A DNA stretch of 64,000 nucleotides. It comes from Bathymodiolus brooksi (Eukaryota > Mollusca > Bivalvia > Mytilida > Modiolidae). The position numbers were made by a program, and so were the translations under genes. Of the stretch, positions 1 through 11,708 are shown piece after piece; the stretch's first letter is position 1, and every line of letters begins with the position of its first letter. The stretch is from NCBI GenBank assembly GCA_963680875.1, contig OY804579.1, positions 50,122,536-50,186,535 on the forward strand, in the 5' to 3' direction. The notes under the pieces are model-generated. The model was given only the letters and a program-made list of their open reading frames with translations, searched no databases and was not told the origin of the DNA.

Positions 1-3000
1 GTGAACTCTGGTGCTCCAGAAAAACCCCAACAATGAGAGTGAACTCTGGTGCTCCAGACAAACCCCAACAATGAGAGTGAACGCTGGTGCTCCAGACAAA
101 CCCCAACAACGAGGGTGAACTCTGGTGCTCCAGACCAACCCCAACAACGAGGGTGAACTCTGGTGCTCCAGACCAACCCCAACAACGAGGGTGAACTCTG
201 GTGCTCCAGACAAACCCCAACAACGAGGGTGAACTCTGGTGCTCCAGAAAAACCCCAACAACGAGGGTGAACTCTGGTGCTCCAGACCAACCCCAACAAC
301 GAGAGTGAACTCTGGTGCTCCAGACCAACCCCAACAACGAGGGTGAACTCTGGTGCTCCAGACAAACCCCAACAACGAGGGTGAACTCTGGTGCTCCAGA
401 CAAACCCCAACAGCGAGGGTGAACTCTGGTGCTCCAGACAAACACCAACAACGAGGGTGAACTCTGGTGCTCCAGACAAACCCCAACAACGAGGGTGAAC
501 TCTAGTGCTCCAGACAAACCCCAACAACGAGGGTGAACTCTGGTGCTCCAGACAAACCCCAACAACGAGGGTGAACTCTGGTGCTCCAGAAAAACCCCAA
601 CAACGAGGGTGAACTCTGGTACTCCAGACCAACCCCAACAACGAGGGTGAACTCTGGTGCTCCAGACAAACCCCAACAATGAGAGTGAACTCTGGTGCTC
701 CAGACAAACCCCAACAACGAGGGTGAACTCTGGTGCTCCAGACCAACCCCAACAACGAGGGTGAACTCTGGTGCTCCAGACAAACCCCAACAACGAGGGT
801 GAACTCTGGTGCTCCAGACCAACCCCAACAACGAGGGTGAACTCTGGTGCTCCAGAAAAACCCCAACAACGAGGGTGAACTCTGGTGCTCCAGAAAAACC
901 CTAACAATGAGAGTGAACTCTGGTGCTCCAGACAAACCCCAACAATGAGAGTGAACGCTGGTGCTCCAGAAAAACCCCAACAACGAGGGTGAACTCTGGT
1001 GCTCCAGACAAACCGCAACAACGAGGGTGAACTCTGGTGCTCCAGACAAACCCCAACAACGAGGGTGAACTCTGGTGCTCCAGACAAACCGCAACAGCGA
1101 GGGTGAACTCTGGTGCTCCAGACAAACACCAACAACGAGGGTGAACTCTGGTGCTCCAGACAAACCCCAACAACGAGGGTGAACTCTGGTGCTCCAGACA
1201 AACCCCAACAACGAGGGTGAACTCTGGTACTCCAGACCAACCCCAACAACGAGGGTGAACTCTGGTGCTCCAGACAAACCCCAACAATGAGAGTGAACTC
1301 TGGTGCTCCAGACAAACCCCAACAACGAGGGTGAACTCTGGTGCTCCAGACAAACCCCAACAACGAGGGTGAACTCTGGTGCTCCAGACAAACCCCAACA
1401 ACGATGGTGAACTCTGGTGCTCCAGACAAACCCCAACAATGAGAGTGAACTCTGGTGCTCCAAACCAACCCCAACAACGAGGGTGAACTCTGGTGCTCCA
1501 GAAAAACCCTAACAACGAGGGTGAACTCTGGTGCTCCAGAAAAACCCTAACAATGAGAGTGAACTCTGGTGCTCCAGACAAACCCCAACAATGAGAGTGA
1601 ACGCTGGTGCTCCAGACAAACCCCAACAACGAGGGTGAACTCTGGTGCTCCAGACAAACCCCAACAACGAGGGTGAACTCTGGTGCTCCAGACAAACCCC
1701 AACAACGAGGGTGAACTCTGGTGCTCCAGACAAACACCAACAACGAGGGTGAACTCTGGTGCTCCAGACAAACCCCAACAATGAGGGTGAACTCTGGTGC
1801 TCCAGACAAACCCCAACAATGAGGGTGAACTCTGGTGCTCCAGATAAACCCCAACAATGAGGGTGAACTCTGGTGCTCCAGACAAACCCCAACAATGAGG
1901 GTGAACTCTGGTGCTTCAGACAAATCCCAACAACGAGGGTGAACTCTGGTGCTCCAGACAAACCCCAACAACGAGAGTGAACTATGGTGCCCCAGACAAA
2001 CCCCAACAACGAGGGTGCACTCTGGTGCTCCAGACCAACCCCAACAACGAGGGTGAATTCTGGTGCTCCAGACAAACCCCAACAATGAGAGTGAACTCTG
2101 GTGCTCCAGACAAACCCCAACAACGAGAGTGAACTCTGGTGCTCCAGACAAACCCCAACAACGAGGGTGAACTCTGGTGCTCCAGACAAACCCCAACAAC
2201 GAGAGTGAACTCTGGTGCTCCAGACAAACCCCAACAATGAGGGTGAACTCTGGTGCTTCAGACAAATCCCAACAACGAGGGTGAACTCTGGTGCTCCAGA
2301 CCAACCCCAACAACGAGGGTGAACTCTGGTGCTTCAGACAAATCCCAACAACGAGGGTGAACTCTGGTGCTCCAGACAAACCCCAACAACGAGAGTGAAC
2401 TCTGGTGCCCCAGACAAACCCCAACAACGAGGGTGAACTCTGGTGCTCCAGACCAACCCCAACAACGAGAGTGAACTCTGGTGCTCCAGACCAACCCCAA
2501 CAACGAGGGTGAACTCTGGTGCTCCAGACCAACCCCAACAACGAGGGTGAACTCTGGTGCTCCAGACAAACCCCAACAACGAGGGTGAACTCTGGTGCTC
2601 CAGACCAACCCCAACAACGAGGGTGAACTCTGGTGCTCCAGAAAAACCCCAACAACGAGGGTGAACTCTGGTGCTCCAGACAAACCCCAACAACGAGAGT
2701 GAACTCTGGTGCTCCAGACAAACCCCAACAACGAGGGTGAACTCTGGTGCTCCAGACAAACCCCAACAACGAGGGTGAACTCTGGTGCTCCAGACCAACC
2801 CCAACAACGAGGGTGAACTTTGGTGCTCCAGACAAACCCCAACAACGAGAGTGAACTCTGGTGCTCCAGACAAATCCCAACAACGAGGGTGAACTCTGGT
2901 GCTCCAGACAAACCCCAACAATGAGAGTGAACTCTGGTGCTCCAGGCAAACCCCAACAACGAGGGTGAACTCTGGTGTTCCAGACAAACCCCAACAACGA

Positions 3001-3210
3001 GGGTGAACTCTGGTGTTCCAGACAAACCCCAACAACGAGGGTGAACTCTTGTGCTCCAGACAAACCCCAACAACGAGGGTGAACTCTTGTGCTCCAGACA
3101 AACCCCAACAACGAGGGTGAACGCTGGTGTTCCAGACAAACCCCAACAACGAGGGTGAACTTTGGTGCTCCAGACAAACCCCAACAACGAGGGTGAACTC
3201 TGGTGCTTCA
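1..3210. repeat. 38-bp minisatellite array, about 84 copies
   Basis: Head-to-tail copies of a 38-bp unit starting gtgaactctggtgctccaga and continuing with a variable caa/cca/aaa triplet, ccccaacaa and cgagg. Spacing is 38 bp from position 1 to about 3,210, and the array runs off the left edge. Divergence is a few substitutions per unit (caa/cca/aaa after 'aga', cgaggg/tgagag before the next unit). The minus strand of the unit has no stop in any frame, and 38 is not a multiple of 3, so long minus-strand open frames (up to 758 codons) are a by-product of the repeat. The plus strand carries a TGA in every unit. Confidence 0.97.
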
Positions 3211-3703
3211 GAAGTGTAAGCAGTTCCTGATCCACTAGTGGCAATCGTCGAGTTACTCTTGCTACAAACTCGGTTATAATGCCTGAATGAGGATAGGACC
3301 GGATTATGATTACGACAAACGGAACATACCCGTAAGGAGTGTACGAAAACAGAAATTCATTAAACATCATGCCGTGTTTTCATTAATTAATCATCCAAGA
3401 CTTCAAACAGTCCCCAGAATTGTATACCTCGAAGTGCGTATAGTTCTGTAGTTAATTTGTACCTTAGACCTTCCTTCGTACTCTTCCTTGTAGCTGGTTG
3501 TATAGGTTGTTGGACAGCCTTTGCCTAACTGCAGCAAGCTGCAATTAGTGGTCTGTGGCTTCATGCTGTCTGTTTGTTTATACACCATCCACTTTTGGTA
3601 AGCCTAAGCGAAAGCACAAATGATAATTCAGATAGTAAATATTTAGAATAAAGTATAAGCACAATGCACAATATAAAATACATGTCGACTCTGTTGTTGA
3701 TAT
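3211..3703. other. Edge of array and gene-free sequence; relic of a dispersed repeat
   Basis: The minus-strand open frame of the array continues to about 3,370, and 3,215-3,350 (minus strand) looks like part of a dispersed bivalve repeat that I recall but cannot check. No exon, RNA gene or clear terminal repeats are visible in the remainder. Confidence 0.4.
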
Positions 3704-3717
3704 ACATACGAACAAAG

Positions 3718-3976
3718 GGCCATCGTGGCCGTGAGCGTATGGTAGTTGGATTTACAACTACCTGTGCAATCAGTGCCTATCACCACTGATGTGAGTTCGA
3801 ATCTCGATCAGGGCGAGGTGTACAACATTATGCGATAAAGTTTGTCAGTGACTTGCGACAGGTCTGTGGTTTTTTCCGGGTCCTCGGGTTTCTTCCACCA
3901 ATAAAACTGACCACCACGATATAACTGAAATATTGTTGCAAGTGGCGTTAAACACCATCAAACAATCAAACAAAAC
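3718..3976 (+). mobile_element. tRNA-derived SINE (family A), complete, with 14-bp target duplication
   Basis: Has a tRNA-like head with a B-box-like gagttcgaatctc, a central part with 'gacttgcgacaggt' and the tail gatataactgaaatattgtt followed by gtggcgttaaacacc. It is flanked by perfect direct repeats acatacgaacaaag at 3,704-3,717 and 3,977-3,990, the mark of LINE-mediated insertion. The tail resembles conserved 3' domains of mollusc SINEs; the exact family name is not certain. At least ten related copies lie in this window on both strands. Confidence 0.9.
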
Positions 3977-3990
3977 ACATACGAACAAAG

Positions 3991-5374
3991 ACACAAATAT
4001 ACTATCCGGGTCAACGCTGTACCATTATAAACTAAATTTACCAACGAAATACCACCAAAAAGAAAAACATTAAAATTTTAGAATTTAGTCAGCGAAAACC
4101 TTTTTGTAGCAAGTAATGTAGGAAAATGAAAATCATAGTCACACAACGAAGAAAATACCATGTTCAGAACTGTCGATTATGCAAGATTTGCCCATTGTTA
4201 TACACAAAAAAAACCCAATAATAATGATAAAATAAAAAATAAAAAAAACATGCAAGAAATCTTCTCAGAAACCACATGGCATAAATTAGACCAAATTTGG
4301 CTGCGATGGTTCGTTTAATGAAATGCACCCGTCAGCCACACGCTCAAACTAAGATAACTGTCGCTCCTAAAAATACAGATTTCTTAAAATGTCCAAAACT
4401 TCCACAGTATGTGCTGGAATAAGCTGAGATATAATAAAAACAAAGCTACATCATAATAAGCTGTTTAAACGACAAATTTTGTCTTCAAATTCGCTTCGGG
4501 TTACCGATAGGAGAGCCTTCTCGATGGGGGTTCTCAAGTAATAATGCAGAAAGCCTGACCGTGGAACATAGTGCGTAACGGGTTCGGAGAGTACCACGCA
4601 CTCTGCACACTCATGACCTCTTTTGTAGATTTAGCAAAAGAGTAGCCACATTGTAGCCACTACAAAAGACTAAAGTGGCGTCCCTACCCAAACTTCCATA
4701 CTTTTTCAGTGGCAGTCAAAGTCATTGACCCTGTTTTTCCATCCCTTCTCTCATTTCTATATAGTTTTTTATATATTATTGAATTTGTCCTCAGTCTTGA
4801 ATATTGCTGAAATACTTGTACACTGGACGTTAAGCAATAACAGATTAAGTAAAGTTCATGTTAAGAAGTGTTTAAAATTGCCTCACAATTCGTATTACAA
4901 AACCGGTTGGGGTTTTCCGATTCTTTCATTCAATTTCTGACATAGATTCTTATCGAAACACTGCAAATCGAGAAGCGTTTCTTACTATTTATATCCAAAA
5001 AATATATACATACCGATTGATACTCCGAGATACTCCCATTTGACATCGGTTTTGCTTTACTATAATAAGGAATACATCTGCAATATACATGTATATATAT
5101 GAAAACAACATTTGACACACCTACATAGCAGAACTTCGTCGCCAGTTATAATCCACCCTCCCCTCCTATTAAGGTGAGGGGTGGCGATTCGTAACCCTTG
5201 GTTTGCGAAGACGATAGCACAGTGAATATTTTTTATAAAATTATATTGCTATCTATAGCTAAGCTTAATTAGAAAATTATAACCAAAAATAGTTAAAATC
5301 TAAATATCTAAACTTATAAAATCATGGAAAAATCTTATTCGTAGACTATTACTAAACTACTATAGTTGACTCTA
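3991..5374. other. Gene-free AT-rich sequence
   Basis: No coding exon with convincing splice sites, no RNA gene and no clear repeat. Poly-A and AT-rich runs are common, for example around 4,200-4,250. Short open frames here have no recognisable protein content. Confidence 0.5.
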
Positions 5375-5612
5375 AAAAAATATTCTGATTCCCAATGTTG
5401 CTGAAAAAAATATTCTGATTTTGGTGGAGGAAAAAAAAAATCTGATTCAGAGTTTTTGTTATATAACCTAATGTTGAATTGTGGGAAAAAAATTCGCGCT
5501 TTGCGCGACAAAAAAAAATAATTCTAACTCTCGTGTTGTCCGAAAAAAAATTTCTGAACGAAACAAAAAACCATAACCCTCCCCTTGCAAGTTAAATGGT
5601 CGGTCCCTAAAA
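5375..5612 (-). repeat. Dispersed repeat D, minus-strand copy
   Basis: Matches 53,165-53,425 in inverted orientation. Shared blocks include 'cagaatattttt', 'ggttatatgacaaaaactc', 'caacacgagttagaa' and the end ggccgaccatttaacttg. The high-G/C terminal motif with a poly-G run, and its presence twice, fit a short non-autonomous DNA element. The internal poly-T runs differ in length between copies. Confidence 0.75.
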
Positions 5613-6111
5613 ATTTCTTCACTGTCGAGCACAGTTTTCCCTTCGATTATTTAATTTTTATACCTAGTGTTTGATAGTCATGAGGACTCGCTACTATTTG
5701 CATTCACTACTAAAAGTATCTTGGGTTGTAGCAAAGATCTATATAAATCCTTCGTTGTAGATATTAAAAATTCACTTTCCGATACAACCTTTGTTCAGGT
5801 ATATTTGTATTAATTTTTTATGGTACTGTGCATGTCATGTACTATTTACCCTGCATTTGGATTTCTTTGTGGAAGCCGAACATCTGAATATGCGTCCATC
5901 TTTATTTTCTTTTATTTCAAGAATGACGTTTGGTACATTGTGACGTTACTTAAAAGGGGGTACATTATAAGGGTGCAAACAGGGGAGATAACTCCCATAT
6001 ACTAATCATTCAGTAGACGTTGAAATTGAAAGACGTCGCATGAACATTTCTTGTCATTGCGGGAATTTAAAGTTGGAAATAAGAGAATTTTTGTACATGT
6101 TTTACCTTGTA
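5613..6111. other. Gene-free sequence
   Basis: Nothing recognised: no repeat shared with the rest of the window and no coding signature. Confidence 0.4.
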
Positions 6112-6645
6112 ATATGAAATCGGCACGGCCATGAATGCTCGCTCATCTGAAAATTATCTTGACAATTTCATCAAAAAGTGTCGAGGATTTTTGGGCCGAG
6201 ATATATTAGGGACGACTTTTTTTAGGGCCGAATCTAGTCTCATTCAATCGAGCTGTCGTTCCTTTATTCGAGTTATCGTTCCTTACGAAATCTCAAAAGT
6301 TAACTTCCGCGTAGAAACAAAAATTCTTGTCAGTATGTCAGAAGAGATTTAATAAATTAAAAAATATCAATATAAGTAAAACAAGCTGGCAAAATGACTT
6401 TCATTACACACGGGTTCCAGGTATCAGTGGTATCGGACGTACGAGAGAGGGTACGAGACTTCAGGATCACATTTACGCTTTATGTTAAGAAGATCTTCAT
6501 TAGTTGAGTGTGTTAGTGTGTTACCCGGAAACCGGTGTTTACAAAACGCAGAATTTGTTTTTCTTCGACAATATGTTCAACCATGTTTGTTAAAAAATCC
6601 TAAGTACACATTCTATACCATAAAGAGCTCGCTTAAGCTCGCATA
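6112..6645 (+). repeat. 534-bp repeat C, copy 1 of a tandem pair
   Basis: Begins atatgaaatcggcacggcc and ends cgcttaagctcgcat. The next copy starts immediately after it (6,646), so the two form a direct tandem pair. Two more copies lie at 31,144 and 31,557 inside the POLDIP3 intron. Short open frames inside do not match a known protein. It could be a non-autonomous mobile element or a satellite-like unit. Confidence 0.85.
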
Positions 6646-7176
6646 ATATGAAACCGGCACGGCCTTCAATGCTCGCGCATCTGAAAATTATCTGGCAATT
6701 TCATTAAAAAGTGTCGAGATTTTTTAGGCCGAGATATATTAGGGACGACGTTTTTTAGGGCCGAATCTAGTCTCATTTAATCGAGCTGTCGTTCCTTTAT
6801 TCGAGTTATCGTTCCTTACGAAATCTCAAAAGTTAACTTCCGTGTAGAAACAAAAATTCTTGTCAGTATGTCAGAAGAGATTTAATAAATTAAAAAATAT
6901 CAATATAAGTAAAACAAGCTAACAAAATGACTTTTATTACACACGGGTTCCGGGTTTCAGTGGTATCGGACGTACGAGAGAGGGTACGAGACTTCAGGAT
7001 CACATTTGCGCCTTATGTTAAGAAGATCTTCATTAGTTGAGTGTGTTTGTGTGTTACCCGGAAACCGGTGTTTACAAAACGTAGAATTTTTTTTCTTCGA
7101 CAATATGTTCAGCCATGTTTGTTAAAAAATCCTAAGTACACATTTTATACCATAAAGAACTCGCTTAAGCTCGCAT
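6646..7176 (+). repeat. 534-bp repeat C, copy 2 of a tandem pair
   Basis: Nearly identical to 6,112-6,645, with point differences such as 'gaaaccggc' for 'gaaatcggc' and one short indel, again ending 'aagctcgcat'. The junction between the copies is 'gcat|a|atatgaaacc'. Confidence 0.85.
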
Positions 7177-7226
7177 AATATTAAATACACCGATTGAGTC
7201 TTAATCTATAGACGGTGCTCATTTGA

Positions 7227-7481
7227 TTGGTTGGTTGGTTTATGGTGCTTAACGCCACTTACAACAATATTTCAGTTATATCGTGTCGGTCAGTTTTATT
7301 CGAGGGGGAAATCGGAGAAAACCATCGACCTGCCGCAAGTCACCGACAAACTTTATCACATAATGTTATATCGAGTTCACCTCGCCATGAACAGGGTTCG
7401 AACTCACAACTTTAGTGGTGAGGCACTGATTACACAGGTAGTTGTAAATCAAACTACATACGATCACGACCACGACGGACC
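7227..7481 (-). mobile_element. SINE family A, complete, with 14-bp target duplication
   Basis: Reverse-complement copy of the SINE at 3,718: the tail complement (ggtgcttaacgccac, caatatttcagttatatcgt) comes first and the tRNA-like head last. Direct repeats cggtgctcatttga flank it at 7,213-7,226 and 7,482-7,495. The open frames in this stretch are by-products of the SINE. Confidence 0.9.
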
Positions 7482-7495
7482 CGGTGCTCATTTGA

Positions 7496-7914
7496 AGATA
7501 CACGAGCAATAATTTTACATGTTAAGCAACATCAAAAAAGTTTAAATTTTATTTTATTCGAATTAGATATAAATCAGCCACATTAATTTAGTTCGGTGCC
7601 CCAAATGAGTTAACAGTAATAATTTCACCGGCTCTTTGGTTGGACGACCTCCTGAAGTAGATTCCCGGGGTCGTCGCCCCATCTGCCATCCCTCTCCCCT
7701 TTCTACAAGCCACTGACTTCAAAGTATAATTTCTGGATCGTAAATTTTCCACTTCGATATATCAATGGGTGTTGATTTTTAAGCTATAATTGTCATATTT
7801 CTACAGGCCCGCGTAGTTTCTTCATTGCCAAGATAAATTCTTCTATTATTATGTTTAGACGTATCATATTCAGACACACATTCTCAGCAAAATGTCCTAA
7901 TTGATGTCTCCAAT
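7496..7914. other. Gene-free sequence
   Basis: No exon, RNA gene or shared repeat recognised. A short GC-rich patch at about 7,640-7,700 has no identifiable function. Confidence 0.4.
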
Positions 7915-8066
7915 GTTTTTTTCTTCAATGGACTGAATTAGCTCACTGAAACAACAGTCCGCTGGTAGACATGTCGCTCCACTCGGGCACATTATTCTGA
8001 TTCCGAGCCAACCAGTCTTTGCTCTTTCTCCTTAATACTGCATGCTTAGCGGAGAAGCTTTAAAAG
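7915..8066 (-). mobile_element. SINE family B, fragment
   Basis: The reverse complement matches the central part of the complete SINE at 51,618-51,982: blocks 'tagacatgtcgctccactcg', 'gagccaaccagtctttgctc' and 'tttctccttaatactg'. The tRNA-like head and the tail are missing. Confidence 0.8.
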
Positions 8067-8640
8067 ATGGACAAATAACGTAGTAATATATGTCTACCAC
8101 ATCAAATTATCTATCATGTGTATCATATATACACATTACACCGCTTTTTATCTAAACAAAACCACATTTTCATTTGCATCAAATTTAATCTACATTTGTA
8201 AGTAATGCATGATATGTCATCCATGGTATTTCTTTATCGGTCCTTTAATACATTTTAAGATCTCCATCTTTGTTAAAACTTGACCTCACACACTCCAAGG
8301 GTTTTGATTTGTACAAATAAACGCCATGCCTCAATGATGTTTTCCAACAATAACCATATCTGGTTCATTAAAAGACATTCACCATGTACAATGTACATGT
8401 ATTCTCGACTATTGACACAGAAAGCCTGGATCTAGATGAAAATGGTATTGTAACTTGACCAGCGATTTATATGACAAAATATGATATGTTCAATGTCTAT
8501 GGCTGGTTCTTCACAAGATTTAATAGACAGGGGAAGTCAGAGAACCTAGAAAAAAATGTATCGAGTCAAACTTATAAACCTTGGATAGTCAGTGATTGGC
8601 AATGCAATAATGTATGATTGTATGCATGGACGGCACAAGA
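8067..8640. other. Gene-free sequence
   Basis: AT-rich, with no shared repeat and no exon signature. Confidence 0.4.
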
Positions 8641-8659
8641 AAATCTGAGAAATACACTG

Positions 8660-8903
8660 ACCTGGGGCGGGGCGCACCCAGCGCGCGTCCCCCGCCTAAA
8701 ATTGGAAAAAATATGATCTTTTGGCGTAAAATCGTGATTTTTCACACGAAATACCCCAACAATTTTCGCGCCTCCCTCCGCAATTGGAAAAAATATGATT
8801 TTTTGGCGGAAAATCGTGATTTTTCACACGAAATATCCCAAAAATGTTCGTGCCTCCCTCAGCTCGGCGCCCAACCTAACTTGAAATCCTGGATCCGGCC
8901 CTG
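8660..8903. mobile_element. Short non-autonomous DNA element (hAT-like end), internally duplicated
   Basis: Two 84-90 bp internal copies share 'attggaaaaaatatgat', 'ttttggcg', 'aaaatcgtgatttttcacac' and 'cgcctccctc'. The right end 'ggatccggccctg' resembles the CAGGG-CGGATCC termini I recall from hAT-type MITEs; the left end is ctggggcggggcgcaccc. Target duplications are not clear, so the class is tentative. A 128-codon open frame across it is not protein-like. Confidence 0.5.
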
Positions 8904-9340
8904 CTGGCAACTACTCTTCCATTTCAAAAGAATTTATAATGGTGGAAAACATATTTCTTGTAATGAGAGCTCAGTATTACACAGTGCTTCATCTTTCTAA
9001 AAATAATTGTCCTTTATTCTTGAAATTGGAGAAAAAAAAATCTGGTACTAGGTACTGCAAGTGTTTGAAGATATATCTTACATAAACACTAGACAATTAA
9101 TTAAAGGTTCTGCTCTCATGCTCAATTTATATCAACTGGGCAGCTAGAGATTTAGTTACCAAGAGGGGTGTGTAGAGATCCCATTTACTTGTTTCATTTG
9201 GTTTATTTTTGTTCTTGTCCAGTAGACAGGATCTAGATTCCACTCTTATTTGTCTTCTGGAGTTTCAGGTTACCTAACCGAGTGATTTGCACTGTTCCTC
9301 ATATTACTGATCAATACTGTTTAACTTCCTTCCCATTCAA
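8904..9340. other. Gene-free sequence
   Basis: No feature recognised. Confidence 0.4.
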
Positions 9341-9342
9341 TG

Positions 9343-9562
9343 GCAATTGGATTTACAACTACCTATGTAATCAGTTCTTATCACCACTGATGTTGCAAGT
9401 TCGAATCCCGACTAGGGCGAGGTGTACAGCATTATGTGATAAAGTTTGTCAGTGACTTGCGACAGGTTGGTGGTTTTCTACGGGTCTTCCACCAATAAAA
9501 CTGACCACTATGATATAACTGAAATATTGTTGAATGTGGTGTTAAACACCATAAAACCAAAT
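9343..9562 (+). mobile_element. SINE family A, diverged copy
   Basis: Contains 'ttggatttacaactaccta', the B-box-like 'caagttcgaatccc', 'gtcagtgacttgcgacaggt' and the tail 'gatataactgaaatattgtt'. The 5' edge is not sharply defined and no clean target duplication was found. Confidence 0.85.
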
Positions 9563-10199
9563 CATTCAATGGATCAAGTCTGTTCTTATAATTTGTACTA
9601 TTATTGCTTAATATCCCAGTAAAATCCTGAACTTCATAACGTTGCTTACTCAATCATAATCCTATTGCAAATCTGATTCAGGCAGATGTTTACAACATAT
9701 TTTTCTACTTCTACATGAATATTTTTCATTGTACAGCAATTTTTTTTTGCAATGACAATCATATTGATGGAGAACAGGACTGTTGGATGCAATTTTAACA
9801 AGAGAAATCTAGCCAATTCTTTATATTCTGAGTACAAAATTTCGATCCTTATTACATTCTGTACTTTTGGTCTTCATTTTAATTCTTTCATTTAAACAAA
9901 ACAGGTCAACCAACGTGGATTTAAAATTGTTCAGAAATGTAAAAACACTTCTTAAAAAACCTCTAGAAGACAAACATTTCTGGTAAGTCTGGCCACTTGG
10001 CAAGTAGTAGTTATAAAGAACAAGTCGAAAATGACATAGCATATCAGAGACCAGGACTGCCATCTTGAACTTGACATTGCTCTTAAAACTACAATGTTTC
10101 CCTTTGGTATGATGTAGTTCTGGAGATCAAATTGAAAATGTTACTGCCAATCAGGGGCAATGGTAGCCATTTTGAATGTCAAAGTCGCAATGGAGGTCG
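9563..10199. other. Gene-free sequence with fragments of a dispersed repeat
   Basis: From about 9,935 it carries 'acacttcttaaaaaacctc', 'aacatttctggtaagtctgg' and 'gaccaggactgccatcttga'. Related text recurs at 10,450-10,590 and 10,710-10,800, so these are three degenerate copies of one repeat family, related to the 'gccatcttgg' elements of the POLDIP3 intron. Confidence 0.55.
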
Positions 10200-10434
10200 T
10201 CCTGTATGTGACCGTATGGTAGTTGGATTAACAAGTACCTATGCAATCAGTGCCTATCATCACTAACATTGTGAGTTCGATTCCTGCTCATGGTGAGGTG
10301 TATTCGCTACATTTTGTGATAAAGTGTATCGCTGGTTTTCTTTGAGTACTCCAGTTTCCCCCACCAGTAAAACTGACCGCCACAATATAATTGAAATATT
10401 GTTGAAAGTGGCGCTAATAACACTAACCCACACT
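10200..10434 (+). mobile_element. SINE family A, diverged copy
   Basis: Head 'gtatggtagttggatt', B-box-like 'gagttcgattcctg', tail 'atataattgaaatattgttg' and 'gtggcgctaataacac'. It is inserted between two degenerate copies of the 'catcttgg' repeat. Confidence 0.85.
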
Positions 10435-11260
10435 GAAAAGTAATAATATTTCTTAAGAACTCCTAGAGGAACATTTCTGGTAAGTCTGGCAAGTCAAATT
10501 CAGATATTCTGGAAGTCAAACATGTCTTGCACAATCACAGAATCAGAGGTCAGGGCAACCATCTTGGATTTGAATTACTCCAAAAGGTACAAAAAACTTG
10601 TTTTCTGATCCCCTTAATTAATTCATAGTCATTACTATTGTTGTATTTAAATTGTTATACTATATTCATATGTATTGATTAATAAAATATGCTTACACTA
10701 AAAGGTACAACACTTCTCAGGGCCCCTAGAGGAACACTTATGGTTAGTGTGGAGAATGGGCATAAAGTGGTTCTGAGAAGAAGTCGAAAATGTGAAAAGT
10801 TTGTAACATACAGACACTTGGCTCAGGTAAACAAACAAAAAAGATGCCACACAAACATCATCTAAGGAAATGACATTATTGGTTAAACAGGCTCAATAGT
10901 TTCAGAGGACGCAATTAAAATATTAAAACCGAACGATAATCACCAGGTGTTGACAAAAACCCACATGGCTAAATTATAGAAAAATCAAGTGATGCTATTT
11001 GGTAAACATATTTTATTTCAATCATGCAGTGTAGAAAATTTCAAAATACTAGCAAAGATATACTTTATAAACCACTTTTAAAATTGTAATGAAATTGTTT
11101 GTTTATTTGGTTGTAAAATACAACAATGTGTTTAATACAATAAAAACTGATGATTTGTGGTAATTTTGTGCTAGTATTTAGAAACTTACAGTAAATAACT
11201 TAACAACACCACAATAATAAACAATGTAACAACCGAGGAATCATGGTGATAAATATGAAT
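10435..11260. other. Gene-free sequence; degenerate repeat copies to about 10,870
   Basis: 10,450-10,590 and 10,710-10,800 are decayed copies of the 'ctagaggaacatttctggt' repeat. Beyond 10,870 the sequence is AT-rich with nothing recognised. Confidence 0.45.
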
Positions 11261-11264
11261 GATT

Positions 11265-11322
11265 GATTGATTGGTGCTTAATGCTAACTCTAGCAGTATT
11301 TCAGCTATTTCGTGACGTATAA
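11265..11322 (-). mobile_element. SINE tail fragment
   Basis: 'gattgattggtgcttaatgc' then 'agtatttcagctatttcgtg' is the complement of the SINE 3' end only. Confidence 0.65.
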
Positions 11323-11483
11323 TATGAATGAAATTTGTGATTCGTTAAAATGTCATAAATGGTATGCAATCGTTCAATGTCCTCATGTCTAACACACCAT
11401 GCGATGATGAAAATTAACATTTTACACGAGTTTCATTAGATACTGTCAAATAATCAATGTCTGATTTAAACATAATTTAACTA

Positions 11484-11666
11484 CAGTGTACCCTTGTAAT
11501 ACCACCCCCTCTTTAACTCGTCATCCTCTTTTATTGCCATAAAATGAAGGGGAAAAAATCATGTAGTTTATAAGTAAATTTCTCTCAATGTATTACCACC
11601 CTTGCTTATCACCAAAATATAGCTTGATCCAAAAGGAGGCAGTATAACGAGGACATACCGTACTTG
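11484..11666. mobile_element. TA-flanked MITE, imperfect inverted ends
   Basis: TA then cagtgtacccttgtaatacc at the left; 'cataccgtacttg' then TA at the right. The ends are imperfect inverted repeats. Size (183 bp) and TA duplication fit a Tc1/mariner-type MITE. It sits 40 bp from a second MITE. Confidence 0.55.
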
Positions 11667-11708
11667 TACATGTCCATAAACAAACACACAGTATGAGGAT
11701 GGTATCTA

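Noticed and set aside
1..3210. CRISPR array
   Set aside because: Units are contiguous with no unique spacers, and the genome is eukaryotic.
1..3370. Large minus-strand proteins of 109-758 codons in the array
   Set aside because: They overlap each other in all three frames with the same repeating peptide; this follows from a stop-free 38-bp unit. No start context, introns or domain.
3718..3800. tRNA gene in SINE family A head
   Set aside because: Same reasoning: the B-box-like motif belongs to a SINE repeated many times in the window.
8614..9000. 128-codon plus-strand frame
   Set aside because: Runs across a short DNA element with an internal duplication; composition not protein-like.
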